From assembly GCA_036501185.1 (NCBI GenBank), contig DASYAU010000134.1:44060-108059 (forward strand): a stretch of 64,000 nucleotides of DNA, in the 5' to 3' direction. Shown in pieces: positions 52,920 through 62,430 of the stretch (the stretch's first letter is position 1; every line of letters starts with the position of its first letter). A program made the position numbers and the translations under genes. This DNA comes from Korobacter sp036501185 (GTDB lineage: Bacteria > Acidobacteriota > Terriglobia > Terriglobales > Acidobacteriaceae). The notes below the pieces were generated by a model that worked only from the letters and a program-made list of their open reading frames with translations, was not told the DNA's origin and searched no databases.

Positions 52920-53666
52920 ATGTCGCACAATCCCGTGCGTCCATTGTTGTATTCCCTCGTGGCAGGGATGCTGGTCCTTGCCGGATGTAGCCATAAAACC
53001 GTCGCCAAAAACACACCACCAACTCCGCCTCCGCCGCCTTCACCGACGGCAACGATGCATGTTTCGCCTGAAGATGTGCAAGCCGGCCAGAGCGCCACGC
53101 TGAGCTGGACGACCGCTAATGCCACGAACATCTCAATCGATGGCGTGGGTGACGTAGCAGCTTCGGGTTCGAAACAGGTTTCGCCGAGCCAGAGCACGAG
53201 CTATCACCTGGTTGCGAAGGGGCAGGGCGGAAATGCCGATGCGACGGCGCGATTGACGGTGAACCAGTCGGTAGCGGCCGGCGTCAGCCCAACGGAAGAA
53301 GAGCTGTTCGCGAGGCTGGTGAAGGACGTGTACTTCGATTACGACAAGTATGAGGTTCGCTCCAACGAGCAGGCCGACATCAGCGCCGACGCTAGCTTCT
53401 TCAAAGAACATTCGAACCTGCGATTCGTGATCGAGGGCCACTGCGATGAGCGCGGTTCGGACGAGTACAACATTGCCCTGGGCGACAACCGCGCCGAGGC
53501 TGCCAAGAAGCAATTGATTTCGATGGGCGTAGATGCGGGCCGGATCAAAGTGATCAGCTACGGCAAGGAAAAGCCGTTCTGCACACAGGATGCGGAAACC
53601 TGCTACCAGCAGAACCGTCGTGCGCATTTTGCGCTGGATCACGGGAGCAACGGATCCGGCATGTAA
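52920..53666 (+). CDS. pal: Peptidoglycan-associated lipoprotein (OmpA/Pal family)
   Basis: 248 aa. The lipobox LVLAG-C23 is followed by a Pro-rich linker and an Ig-like region (VSPEDVQAGQSATLSWTTAN). The C-terminal OmpA-like peptidoglycan-binding domain has VYFDYDKYEVRSNEQ and VIEGHCDERGSDEYNIALG, with the D and R that bind diaminopimelate, then NRRAHFAL. It tethers the outer membrane to peptidoglycan, which confirms a Gram-negative envelope. No tol genes are adjacent. Two extra Cys (CTQDAETC) near the end may form a disulfide. Confidence 0.9.
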   Translation: MSHNPVRPLLYSLVAGMLVLAGCSHKTVAKNTPPTPPPPPSPTATMHVSPEDVQAGQSATLSWTTANATNISIDGVGDVAASGSKQVSPSQSTSYHLVAKGQGGNADATARLTVNQSVAAGVSPTEEELFARLVKDVYFDYDKYEVRSNEQADISADASFFKEHSNLRFVIEGHCDERGSDEYNIALGDNRAEAAKKQLISMGVDAGRIKVISYGKEKPFCTQDAETCYQQNRRAHFALDHGSNGSGM

Positions 53667-53677
53667 ACGAGATCTTC

Positions 53678-53721
53678 GGAGGGTGCTCGCCCTCCGGGGT
53701 GCCCGGCGTACGAACGCCGGG
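53678..53721 (+). repeat. Two consecutive perfect hairpins after pal
   Basis: GGAGGG/CCCTCC (53678-53695) and CCCGGCGT/ACGCCGGG (53702-53721) stand between the pal stop and its terminator. They may protect the 3' end of the mRNA. Confidence 0.55.
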
Positions 53722-53748
53722 AAGGTGAACCTCCCTTTGCTGTGACCT

Positions 53749-53780
53749 GGGGACGCTCGGACAGCGTCCCCGATTTTTTT
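53749..53780 (+). terminator. Rho-independent terminator of pal
   Basis: GGGGACGCT (53749-53757) pairs with AGCGTCCCC (53763-53771), followed by GATTTTTTT. Confidence 0.95.
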
Positions 53781-53799
53781 GCGGAAAATTTTGGTGGGA

Positions 53800-54141
53800 T
53801 CAGGCGCCGGTGGAGAGGTCGGGCATGGTGTCGGCGAAGTGGAAGAAGCGCTCGACCTGGGTGACTTGGAGAACGGAGCGGACGCGCTGGTTCACTCCGA
53901 CCAGCAGAAGCTTGTGGCCAACTTTTTCGCGGCTGATGTAGGCGCCCATGAGAACACCAATGCCTGCGGAGTCGCTGTAGGGGACCTCGGTCATGTCGAT
54001 AATCAGGTTCTGCGACTTACAGGCTCGGACCTTCGTCTGGAAATCGAAAAGATTGGAAATAACGAGGGGCCCCTTGAGCCGGATGACTTTGTTGGGGTCG
54101 GAATCGGAGCCGATCTCGGTGAGTTCAAGGGTGGTATCCAT
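53800..54141 (-). CDS. STAS-domain protein (anti-sigma factor antagonist-like)
   Basis: 113 aa from ATG 54141. The STAS core is visible: LIIDMTEVPYSDSAGIGVLMGAY, with S58 in DSAG at the position phosphorylated in SpoIIAA-type antagonists. It probably binds an anti-sigma kinase, but no kinase or sigma factor is in the window. It lies 61 bases downstream of the UvrA-like gene on the same strand. A longer in-frame start at 54258 would overlap that gene and is rejected. Confidence 0.82.
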   Translation of the reverse strand: MDTTLELTEIGSDSDPNKVIRLKGPLVISNLFDFQTKVRACKSQNLIIDMTEVPYSDSAGIGVLMGAYISREKVGHKLLLVGVNQRVRSVLQVTQVERFFHFADTMPDLSTGA

Positions 54142-54202
54142 GGGTCGAATGATAAGAGCTGAAATTTGAAGTTGTGTTAAAGGTGTGTGAATCGCAAGAG
54201 CT

Positions 54203-56785
54203 TCACGCAGTGCGCTCTTCGAGGGGCTTGAGGATGGAGGGCTGGGTGCGGCTGGCATCGCTCAAGAATGCTGCCAGGTAGCGGGCGGTACGACTCTCAT
54301 GCGAGCGAGCGACCTTATCGGGCGGGCCTTCAACAACAATTCGGCCGCCACGCTCTCCGGCTCCCGGGCCGATATCGATAACCCAATCAGCGGCGGCAAC
54401 AACGCGCATATCGTGCTCAACGACGATGACCGTATTGCCGGAGTCGACCAGCCCGCTGAGTTGCGCGACGAGACGTTCGACATCGGCGGGATGGAGTCCG
54501 GTAGTGGGCTCATCGAGGACGTAGAGGGTATTGCCGCGCTGGTTGCGCTGGAGTTCGGTGGCAAGCTTGATGCGCTGGGCTTCCCCACCCGAGAGCTCAG
54601 TTGCCGGCTGGCCGAGGCGGAGGTAGCCGAGGCCGACTTCGTGGAGAACGTGAAGAGCGCGACGGGTGGGCGGATCGGCGGCGAAGAATGCGTAAGCCTC
54701 GTCGACGGTGAGGGCGAGGACCTCAGCGATATTCTTGCCGCGATAACGGATCTCGAGAGTTTTTGGGTTATAGCGAGCTCCGTGGCAGGCGGGACATGGA
54801 GTGTAGACGCTGGGCAAGAAGAGCAACTCGACCATGACGAAGCCTTCGCCTTTGCAATTGTCGCAGCGTCCACTGGCGACGTTGAAGGAGAAGCGACCGG
54901 CGCCGTAACGGCGTGCCTTGGCCTCGGGAGTGGAAGCGAAGAGGTTGCGCACATTGTCGAACAGGCCGGTGTAGGTGGCGAGATTGGAGCGAGGCGTTCG
55001 GCCGATGGCTTTCTGATCGACGACGACGAGACGCTTGATGTGCTCGAGGCCGGCAACGATTTTACCTTCCGACTTGGTGACGGCTTCGCGGCCGAGGGTG
55101 TCGGTTTCTTCCACTTCGGTTTCAAAGGAGTGGCCGAGTTTGTCTGCGACGAGTTCGATTAGGGCCTGGCTAACGAGGCTGGATTTTCCGGAGCCGGAGA
55201 CGCCAGTGACTGAAGTGAACACGCCAATCGGAAAGCGTACGGAGAGGTTCTGAAGGTTATTGCGGGTGACGCCTTTTAGTTCCAGCCAATGGTTGGGCGT
55301 TCGCGGTTCGCGTTCGGGCAGAGCGGGAGGATCGAAGATATAGCGGCGAGTTTGCGAGTTGCGGACGCGCCGCAGCTCTCCGGGAGGTCCGCTGAAGAGG
55401 ATGTCCCCGCCGTGTTGCCCGGCGGCAGGGCCGACGTCGACGATCCAATCGGCGCGGCGAACGACGTCGAGATCGTGCTCGACGACGAAGAGCGAATTGC
55501 CGGAGGCTTTGAGGCGGTCGAGGGCGCGCAGGAGGGCTTCGGTATCGGCGGGATGGAGGCCGGCAGAGGGCTCGTCGAGAACATAGACGACGCCGAAAAG
55601 GTTGGAGCGGACCTGGGTTGCTAGGCGCAATCGCTGGAGCTCACCTGGGGAAAGCGTAGGAGTGCTGCGCTCGAGAGCGAGGTATCCGAGGCCGAGATCG
55701 AGGAGGACTTCGAGGCGCGAGCAAAGATCGTGCGCTATGCGGCGAATGACCTCGGCTTTTTCAGGGTGCTGTTTGGCGAGCTTTTCATTCGCGCTGGTGA
55801 CGTAGGGATGCATGATTTGCGCAAGATGCTCGAGGGTCTGGCGCGAGAGTTCGGCGATGTCGTAACCGGAAAACTTGACGGACAACGATTCGCGGCGCAA
55901 GCGCTTTCCGCGGCAAAGAGGACACTCGGTGCTGCGCATGAATCGCGCCACGCGCTTCTTCATCATGGCGCTTTCGGTGATGGCGAAGGTGTGCAGCACG
56001 TATCGGCGCGCGCTCGTGAAAGTGCCCATGTAGCTGGGTTCTTCCTTGCGCTTGAGGGCTTGCTTGACTTCGGCGCGCGTGAAGCCGGCATAGACGGGAA
56101 CGACGGGTTGCTCTTCGGTGAAGAGGATCCAATCGCGATCTTTTTTAGGGAGGTCGCGCCAGGGTTTATCGACGTCGTAACCGAGGGTGGTGAGGATGTC
56201 GCGCTGATTTTGTCCCTGCCAAGCGGGAGGCCATGCGGCGATGGCGCGGTCGCGAATGGTGAGCGAAGGATCGGGCACCATGGAGTCTTCGGTGACTTCG
56301 TAGATGCGGCCGAGGCCGTGACACTCAGGGCAAGCGCCCTCAGGCGTGTTGGGGGAGAACGATTCCGCGTAGAGCAGAGGCTGGTGACGAGGGTAGTCTC
56401 CGGCGCGCGAGTACAACATGCGCAACAAGTTGGAGAGGGTGGTTACGCTGCCGACGGAGGATCGGGTGGTCGGGGATCCTCGTTGCTGTTGAAGAGCGAC
56501 GGCGGGAGGAAGACCGTCGATGGCATCGACCTCGGGGACGCCCATCTGGTGAAAGAGACGGCGGGCGTACGGGGACACGGATTCGAGATAGCGGCGCTGG
56601 GCTTCGGCGTAAAGTGTGCCGAAGGCGAGAGAAGACTTGCCCGAACCGGAGACGCCGGTGAAGACGACGAGGGAATCACGCGGGATCTCGACGTCGATGT
56701 TCTTGAGATTGTGCTCGCGAGCACCGCGTACGCGAACGAACCCGTGCTGGATGGGAGCAGCCGAATTTGGAGTCTTTGAGTTCAA
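54203..56785 (-). CDS. Class II UvrA-like excinuclease ATPase
   Basis: 860 aa, two ABC ATPase modules, about 90 residues shorter than UvrA of E. coli, as in UvrA2/DrrC-type proteins that lack the UvrB-binding region. Walker A1 is TGVSGSGKSS; signature 1 reads LSPGELQRLRL instead of LSGGE. Walker A2 is also TGVSGSGKSS and signature 2 is LSGGEAQRIKL. Zinc fingers: CPECHG near 140, CPLCRG near 300, and CDNCKG...CPACHG near 660-690. Such proteins act in DNA-damage tolerance or drug resistance. The start is TTG 56785 with no clear ribosome site, so the exact N-terminus is uncertain. Confidence 0.87.
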   Translation of the reverse strand: MNSKTPNSAAPIQHGFVRVRGAREHNLKNIDVEIPRDSLVVFTGVSGSGKSSLAFGTLYAEAQRRYLESVSPYARRLFHQMGVPEVDAIDGLPPAVALQQQRGSPTTRSSVGSVTTLSNLLRMLYSRAGDYPRHQPLLYAESFSPNTPEGACPECHGLGRIYEVTEDSMVPDPSLTIRDRAIAAWPPAWQGQNQRDILTTLGYDVDKPWRDLPKKDRDWILFTEEQPVVPVYAGFTRAEVKQALKRKEEPSYMGTFTSARRYVLHTFAITESAMMKKRVARFMRSTECPLCRGKRLRRESLSVKFSGYDIAELSRQTLEHLAQIMHPYVTSANEKLAKQHPEKAEVIRRIAHDLCSRLEVLLDLGLGYLALERSTPTLSPGELQRLRLATQVRSNLFGVVYVLDEPSAGLHPADTEALLRALDRLKASGNSLFVVEHDLDVVRRADWIVDVGPAAGQHGGDILFSGPPGELRRVRNSQTRRYIFDPPALPEREPRTPNHWLELKGVTRNNLQNLSVRFPIGVFTSVTGVSGSGKSSLVSQALIELVADKLGHSFETEVEETDTLGREAVTKSEGKIVAGLEHIKRLVVVDQKAIGRTPRSNLATYTGLFDNVRNLFASTPEAKARRYGAGRFSFNVASGRCDNCKGEGFVMVELLFLPSVYTPCPACHGARYNPKTLEIRYRGKNIAEVLALTVDEAYAFFAADPPTRRALHVLHEVGLGYLRLGQPATELSGGEAQRIKLATELQRNQRGNTLYVLDEPTTGLHPADVERLVAQLSGLVDSGNTVIVVEHDMRVVAAADWVIDIGPGAGERGGRIVVEGPPDKVARSHESRTARYLAAFLSDASRTQPSILKPLEERTA

Positions 56786-56794
56786 AAGCGTCGA

Positions 56795-56815
56795 CCCGCA
56801 TTTCTAAGATGCGGG
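56795..56815 (-). terminator. Hairpin downstream of the first propeller gene
   Basis: CCCGCAT (56795-56801) pairs with ATGCGGG (56809-56815), 24 bases beyond the stop of 56839-59361. The T-tract is poor (TTTTG ten bases later). Confidence 0.45.
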
Positions 56816-56838
56816 CCGGCGCTGCGAGGAGGCGGTGC

Positions 56839-59361
56839 TTACTTCACGGTGAAGTTAATGATTGGCGACTTGAGGACGGCGCCGGTGGAATCGACCTCGA
56901 CGGCAGTGAGAGCATGCGAGCCGGTAGCAAGGGTCGCCGTGGTGCTGATCTGGGTCGCGTAGAAGTTGCCCAATTTCTTCCCGTCGGCCCAGAGCTCCAT
57001 GCGCGTGCTGGTGGCTCCGCTGTTTGGCCTTCCGGAGGCGGTGATCGTCACCGGTGATGAGTAGCTACCGCCTGCGACGGGCGTGCAGATCTTTGCACCA
57101 GGTGACGATGGCGCGGCACAGGAACTGGTGCTCTTCAGTCCGAGGGCGGTGAGTTCGGTGCCGAGCGCGACGTAGACGTGACCGTTGACCACGGTCGGCG
57201 GATCGAATTTGACGCCGCCGCCGGTCGGGAGAGCGGGGCTGGTGTAGAGGACATTGCTGACGTTGGTTCCGTCGTAAGCGCGGAGAGTGGACTTAGACCA
57301 ATCGAGCACCCAAACGATCGGATTGGAGTTTCCGTTCGAGGAAACCACAGGCTGTCCACCAGGGAACGCAAAGGTATAGGTGTCCTTGTGTGTCGGGGTG
57401 GTGGAGATCAGGCCGGTGCTGGGCGACCAGGTGAACTGCTTGACCCCGTCATTGTTCCCGACGAAGTAAAGATTGTTGTTCCAGTAGGCTGGCGTTGTGA
57501 AGCACTTGTCGTTGTTCTGGGTTCCGCTGGCGCCGCCAATCTGGCCGGTGACCTGCTGCACGACATTGTCAGACGAGCTGCCGAGTTCACCGAGGTGGTC
57601 GCGGTTGAGGACATAGATCACGTTCAGCTTGCTGCAGTTCACGGCCTCGTGCGGGTAAGGACCACCGTTGGTGGGAAGAAGCAGCAAGCCGCCGGAGCCG
57701 AGATCCTTATCACCTTTCGATTCGTTGACGTGATCGATCGGTGTGAAGTAATCGAGTATGCCAAGGGTCGGGCTAAGTTCGACAATGCTTTGTCCGAACA
57801 TGGCGGTGCCGTCCCAGTCGCCGTTGCCGGTGCTGAGCAAAAGATTGCCGAACTTGTCGGCAGCGATGCCGCCGCCGCCCATCCAGATTCCCCCTCCCTC
57901 TGCACTGGGCGTGTTGTTCCAGACGTCGATTTGTTGCAACGTACCGGCATCGAAGGCGAAGACCCAGCCGTGGTACGGCGGCTGATCGTCGTTACTGCCG
58001 AAGGCGGCGTAGACATTTCCACTAGCGAGAAGCAGGCCGGGCCGCTGCAGGTGTTGCGCCGAATCCCATCCCGAGGCGCTGAGAAGAACCGGGCTGCCAG
58101 ATTTTTCTGCGCCGGAGGTGAGGCTCAGTGCGTGGAGACGATGGAAGTAATTACCGTTCGCATCGCCCGACTGCGCGATCAAGTAGATCGTGCTGCTGGC
58201 GGGATCGATGACGGGAGTTCCGACGACTCCGACGAGAGGCTGCACGTCACTGTGAATGGCGGTGGAGTTCGCCGGCGACTCGCCCGTGGGGAGCAAGCTC
58301 TTATGCCACAGAGTTGCGCCGGAATCGCCGTCTAGCGCGTACAGATCATCGTGATCGGTGGCGACGTAGACGACATTGTGCCTGGCAGAGCCGATTGTTA
58401 AGCCGTTCATGTAGAGCGGCTGGGTCCAGATCTTGCCATCGACTTTGACGGTGAAAAGGGTTCCGAAGGATGACTTCACGTTCGTGGGCGTGAGGATGGT
58501 TTCGTTCGGATTCAGTCCATCGCGAGAGTTGTCGTATTTCCAAGTGGTGTAGTTGATGGCGGCGGGTGCGCTGCTGGTGACCGTGTCGGTTGCCCTCGCC
58601 GTGTATGGATTGCCGCTAGATGCGGTGGCTGTGATGGTGCAGGACCCCGCCGTGGCTGGCGCAGTGAACAAGCCGCTGCTGTTGATCGTGCCGCACGATG
58701 CGGACCAATTGACGGCTTGGTTGGCGCTGAACTGTTGCGTCGCGTTGACGGTGGTGGTGGCAGACGAAGGTGTGATGGTGATGGGAGACGAAATCTTTAC
58801 GTTGGTGGAGGCGCTGCCGCTTCCGTTGCTCGCCGTTCCCTTCACGGAGCAAGAAGGCTGCGAGTAGGGCGCGGTGAACAGTCCGCCGGAGGTGATGGTC
58901 CCGCAGGTGGCGCTCCATGTGGATGCTGTGCTGGCGGTGAATTGCTGCGTGCCGCCTTCGGTGACGGTGGGACTCGTGGGCGAAATCGAGTACGTGGCAG
59001 AAGCGGAGATGTTGACGGGAATGCTGGCTTTGAAGGTCACGCCACCCGTGTCGTGCGCCTGCACCGTCAGATTTTGATTGGACCCTGCGGGGACAGTGAC
59101 GGTCGCATCGAGGTAATTTGTGTGCTGGATGACGTAGCGCACGTTGGCCACATATAGCTCGATGTACTGAATACCCAGGGTGTCGGTGGTGCCGGCGTTG
59201 ACGTGGAAGGTGGTGCTCACCGTCGCATTCTTCGCGGGCGTGCAGATGGTCACCGTGCGATTGGTGGTGCTCAGTTTGCAAGTCGCCTGGGCAAGTCCTG
59301 AGATCGTGGAGACGAGGGTGAAGGCGAGGAGGAAGGGCAGGTGGCGGAAGGGCCGAATCAT
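56839..59361 (-). CDS. Secreted PQQ-type beta-propeller protein with Ig-like repeats (tandem copy 1)
   Basis: 840 aa from ATG 59361. The signal peptide (LPFLLAFTLVSTISGLAQA) is followed by an Ig-like domain (TICTPAKNATVSTTFHVNAG) and two bacterial Big-type repeats with a 'TWSATCGTITSGGLFTAP' pattern. A ~500-residue propeller follows with PQQ-like blades (VVYVATDHDDLYALDGDSGATLW). A final Ig-like domain has MELWADGKKLGNFY. No catalytic site is evident; probably an extracellular binding or adhesion protein. It is a close paralogue of the next gene upstream. An open frame continuing to 59928 is not part of it. Confidence 0.8.
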   Translation of the reverse strand: MIRPFRHLPFLLAFTLVSTISGLAQATCKLSTTNRTVTICTPAKNATVSTTFHVNAGTTDTLGIQYIELYVANVRYVIQHTNYLDATVTVPAGSNQNLTVQAHDTGGVTFKASIPVNISASATYSISPTSPTVTEGGTQQFTASTASTWSATCGTITSGGLFTAPYSQPSCSVKGTASNGSGSASTNVKISSPITITPSSATTTVNATQQFSANQAVNWSASCGTINSSGLFTAPATAGSCTITATASSGNPYTARATDTVTSSAPAAINYTTWKYDNSRDGLNPNETILTPTNVKSSFGTLFTVKVDGKIWTQPLYMNGLTIGSARHNVVYVATDHDDLYALDGDSGATLWHKSLLPTGESPANSTAIHSDVQPLVGVVGTPVIDPASSTIYLIAQSGDANGNYFHRLHALSLTSGAEKSGSPVLLSASGWDSAQHLQRPGLLLASGNVYAAFGSNDDQPPYHGWVFAFDAGTLQQIDVWNNTPSAEGGGIWMGGGGIAADKFGNLLLSTGNGDWDGTAMFGQSIVELSPTLGILDYFTPIDHVNESKGDKDLGSGGLLLLPTNGGPYPHEAVNCSKLNVIYVLNRDHLGELGSSSDNVVQQVTGQIGGASGTQNNDKCFTTPAYWNNNLYFVGNNDGVKQFTWSPSTGLISTTPTHKDTYTFAFPGGQPVVSSNGNSNPIVWVLDWSKSTLRAYDGTNVSNVLYTSPALPTGGGVKFDPPTVVNGHVYVALGTELTALGLKSTSSCAAPSSPGAKICTPVAGGSYSSPVTITASGRPNSGATSTRMELWADGKKLGNFYATQISTTATLATGSHALTAVEVDSTGAVLKSPIINFTVK

Positions 59362-59511
59362 ACGAAATCCCCAACGTGGAATCGAGGCAACCACGAACGT
59401 CGCAACCTGTGAGAGAGCTGCTGAACCGAAGAAGATGTCCTTCTCAGGTCTGCGCCGAACCGGAATCGTCGAGGCGCTGCGAAGCAGGTGGGACGGGCGT
59501 GTGATGAAGCT

Positions 59512-59546
59512 AAAGGCTGGCCTGTTCTTGCGAGAGCAGGCCAGCC
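59512..59546 (-). terminator. Terminator of the second propeller gene
   Basis: GGCTGGCCTG (59515-59524) pairs perfectly with CAGGCCAGCC (59537-59546). On the minus strand a short TTTAGC follows. Confidence 0.7.
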
Positions 59547-59558
59547 AAGACGGAAAAG

Positions 59559-62072
59559 TTAGTTGACGGTGAAATGGGTTTGCGCAGACTTCAGGACCGT
59601 GCCGGCGGAGTCGATGACTTGCACGGTGACGTAGTGCGAACCGGAGCTTGCGGTAACGGTGGTGTTGATCTGGTTGCTGTAATAGTTGTTCACTTTCTTG
59701 CCGTCGAGCCAAAGCTCCATGCGGTTGAGTGTGCCGTTGCTCGGCGTTCCGCCCGCCTTCACCGCGACCGGCGAGGAGTACGTGCCTCCCGCCGAAGGCG
59801 CGCAGAGGTTCACGCCAGGCGAAGACGGCGGAGTGCAAGAGGACCCGGAAGAGGTGAGACCGAACGCAAACAGCTTCTGATTTACGCCGACGTAGACCTT
59901 TCCGTTGATGACGGTGGGTACTCCCCATTTGACGGCAGTCCCGAGGCTCGAGCTGACATAGAGAACGTTGCTCACGTTGGTGGCATCGTAGGCGCGGAGC
60001 GTCTTGGTGCCGAAATCGATCGCCCAGACGATTGCGTTGCTATTTCCGTTCGACGAAACGACCGGCTGACCGCCCGGGAATGCCAGGGTATGAGTATCTT
60101 TGTGCGTGGGAGTTGTGGACATTAAGCCAGTGCTCTGCGAGAACGAGAACTGCTTGATGGCATCGTTGTTGCCGCCGAAGTACAGGTTGTTGTTCCAGTA
60201 GGCAGCGGTGGTGAAACACTTATCTCCTACCTGGATGCCGGTGGTGCCACCGAGCTGTCCGGTGACCTGCTGGACAACATTGTCGGAGCTGCTGCCGAGC
60301 TCGCCCATGTGGTCGCGACTCAGCATGTAAATGACATCCAATTTGCTGCAATTGATGAGCTCATGCGGATTGGTTCCGGTGGAATCGAGCAGGGTGACGC
60401 CGCCGGAGCCGAGGTCCTTGTCGTTGTTGGTCTCGGTGACATGGTTGATGGGGGTGAAGTAATCGAGAATGCCGAGCGTTGGGCTGAGCTTGACGATGCT
60501 CTGACCGAACTGCTGAGAGCCGTCCCAATCGCCGTTGGCGGTGCTGACATAGATATTGCCGTTGGAGTCGGCTGCGGGACCAGCGCCACCCATCCAGATA
60601 GCTCCCGCATCCGCCTCGGTGGTTGTATTCCAGACCGAAACTTGCGCGAGGCTGCCGGCGTCATAGGCGAACATCCAGCCGTGGTAGGGCAGATGGTCGT
60701 CGTTGCTGCCGTATGAGATATAGACGTTCCCGTTGGCGAGCAGCAGAGCCGGACGCTGAAGCTGCATCTTCGGGTCGAAGCCGGTTGCGGTGACGGTGAC
60801 AGGGCCTCCGAATTTTTCGGCGCCGGTTGTGATGTCGAGCGCATGCAGGCGGTGATAGTAGGTGCCGCCGGAGGTGACGGATTCGGCAGCGGCGTAAATG
60901 GTGTTGGTATTCGGGTCGATGACAGGAGTTCCGGTCACGCCCACGTAAGGCAGGACAGAGCTGTGAATGGTGTCGCCGGTGGCATAAGTTTCGCCGGAGG
61001 GCAGGAGGCTCTTTTTCCAGACCTGCTTGCCGGTGTCGGCATCGAGGGCGTACATGGAATCGTTAGCGGTCCCAACGAACAAGAGGTTGTGTTTCACCCC
61101 GCCGACAGTAACGTTGCTGATGTAAAGCGGCTGCGTCCAGATTTTGCCATCGACTGCGGCCGTGAAGAGCTGTCCGAAATTGTTGGAGACCGTGGTTGGA
61201 GTGAGAATCGTTTCTTTCGAGTTGAGCCCGTCACGCGAGTTGTCGTACTTCCACGTGGTGTAGTTCAGCGCATTGCCAGTGGAAGAAGTTGCGGTATCGG
61301 TTGCGGTCGCGGTATAGGCGCTGCCGCTGGATGCGGTGGCCGTGATCGTGCAAGTCTCTGCGGAAGAAGGCGCGGTGTAGAGACCGTTGGTGTCGATGCT
61401 GCCGCACGACGCGGACCATGTGACGGCTTGGTTCGCGGTGAACTGCTGCGTCTTTCCGACCTGGGTTGTAGCCGAGGAAGGCGTAATCGTGATGGGCGAG
61501 GTGATCTTCACGCTGGTGGATGCGCTGCCACTTCCGTTTGTGGCGGTGCCGGTAACGGTGCAGGACTCTTGCGCGAGGGGCGCGGTGAAGAGCCCGCCGG
61601 ACGTAATCGATCCGCAAGAGGCTGACCAGGTCGATGCGCTGCTGCCCGTGAATTGTTGGGTGGCCCCTTCGCTAACCGTAGGGTTCGCTGGCGAGATCGA
61701 GTACGGAGCAGCAGCGGAGATGTTGACGTGAATCGTTGCTTTGAAAGTCACACCTCCGGCGTCGTGCGCCTGGACGGTGAGATTCTGGTTCGACCCGGCA
61801 GGGACAGTCACGGTCGCGTCGAGGTAATTCGTGTGCTGGATGACGTAGCGCACATTCGCGACGTAGAGCTCGATGTATTGAATGGATGAGCTGTCGGTGG
61901 TGCCTGCGTTCACATGAAAGGTTGTGGAGACCGTCGTGCCAGTCGACGGCGTGCAAATCGTGACGGTACGATTGGTGGCGCTGAGCCGACAGGTGGCCTG
62001 CGCGGAAGCCTGAATGGTGAAACAAAGGGTCAACGCGGAGAGAACGACAAGACAGAAGCGGCGAGCAAACAT
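59559..62072 (-). CDS. Secreted PQQ-type beta-propeller protein with Ig-like repeats (tandem copy 2)
   Basis: 837 aa, the same domain order as 56839-59361: signal peptide (LVVLSALTLCFTIQASAQA), Ig-like domain, two Big-type repeats, PQQ-like propeller and C-terminal Ig-like domain with MELWLDGKKVNNYY. Long identical stretches (for example YVIQHTNYLDATVTVPAGSN in both) show a duplication. The genes are 197 bp apart, each with its own downstream hairpin. The upstream gap 62073-62430 holds the promoter region, a small AAGAAA-G-TTTCTT palindrome (62185-62197) and the gyrA terminator. Confidence 0.82.
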   Translation of the reverse strand: MFARRFCLVVLSALTLCFTIQASAQATCRLSATNRTVTICTPSTGTTVSTTFHVNAGTTDSSSIQYIELYVANVRYVIQHTNYLDATVTVPAGSNQNLTVQAHDAGGVTFKATIHVNISAAAPYSISPANPTVSEGATQQFTGSSASTWSASCGSITSGGLFTAPLAQESCTVTGTATNGSGSASTSVKITSPITITPSSATTQVGKTQQFTANQAVTWSASCGSIDTNGLYTAPSSAETCTITATASSGSAYTATATDTATSSTGNALNYTTWKYDNSRDGLNSKETILTPTTVSNNFGQLFTAAVDGKIWTQPLYISNVTVGGVKHNLLFVGTANDSMYALDADTGKQVWKKSLLPSGETYATGDTIHSSVLPYVGVTGTPVIDPNTNTIYAAAESVTSGGTYYHRLHALDITTGAEKFGGPVTVTATGFDPKMQLQRPALLLANGNVYISYGSNDDHLPYHGWMFAYDAGSLAQVSVWNTTTEADAGAIWMGGAGPAADSNGNIYVSTANGDWDGSQQFGQSIVKLSPTLGILDYFTPINHVTETNNDKDLGSGGVTLLDSTGTNPHELINCSKLDVIYMLSRDHMGELGSSSDNVVQQVTGQLGGTTGIQVGDKCFTTAAYWNNNLYFGGNNDAIKQFSFSQSTGLMSTTPTHKDTHTLAFPGGQPVVSSNGNSNAIVWAIDFGTKTLRAYDATNVSNVLYVSSSLGTAVKWGVPTVINGKVYVGVNQKLFAFGLTSSGSSCTPPSSPGVNLCAPSAGGTYSSPVAVKAGGTPSNGTLNRMELWLDGKKVNNYYSNQINTTVTASSGSHYVTVQVIDSAGTVLKSAQTHFTVN

Positions 62073-62380
62073 CGGGTAGGGCCCCGTAAATAGGTGTGGT
62101 ACGCAGCCACTTTCGTGCGTATAGACTTTGAAACCGATTCTAAGCTGCTGGATGTCCCGAATTGCTGCTAGATGACAATTTTTTAAGAAAGTTTCTTGAT
62201 ATGGAGGATTACGAGGGAATTAGGGCGTTACGCGGAACCCGCTTGTAAAGGCTGTCGCCTTTTCACGAGCTTAGCTTGTAAGAGTGAAGCCCCGGAGTTG
62301 ATGTGACCGCCATAGAAAGAAGCGTGAACGTACGCGCGAACGGGACGGGGCGCGAATTTGTAGCTTGCAAGCAGGCAATG

Positions 62381-62410
62381 AAAAAGGCCGCTCGAGAAGA
62401 GCGGCCTTTC
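62381..62410 (-). terminator. Terminator of gyrA
   Basis: GGCCGCTC (62386-62393) pairs with GAGCGGCC (62399-62406). On the minus strand it is followed by TTTTTCATT, and on the plus strand by TTTCTT. It lies 24 bases past the gyrA stop. Confidence 0.9.
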
Positions 62411-62430
62411 TTAGCTTTGAGACTTTAGTC

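Noticed and set aside
59362..59928. N-terminal extension of the first propeller gene by 189 codons
   Set aside because: It runs through the terminator and 3' end of the neighbouring gene. The signal peptide begins at ATG 59361.
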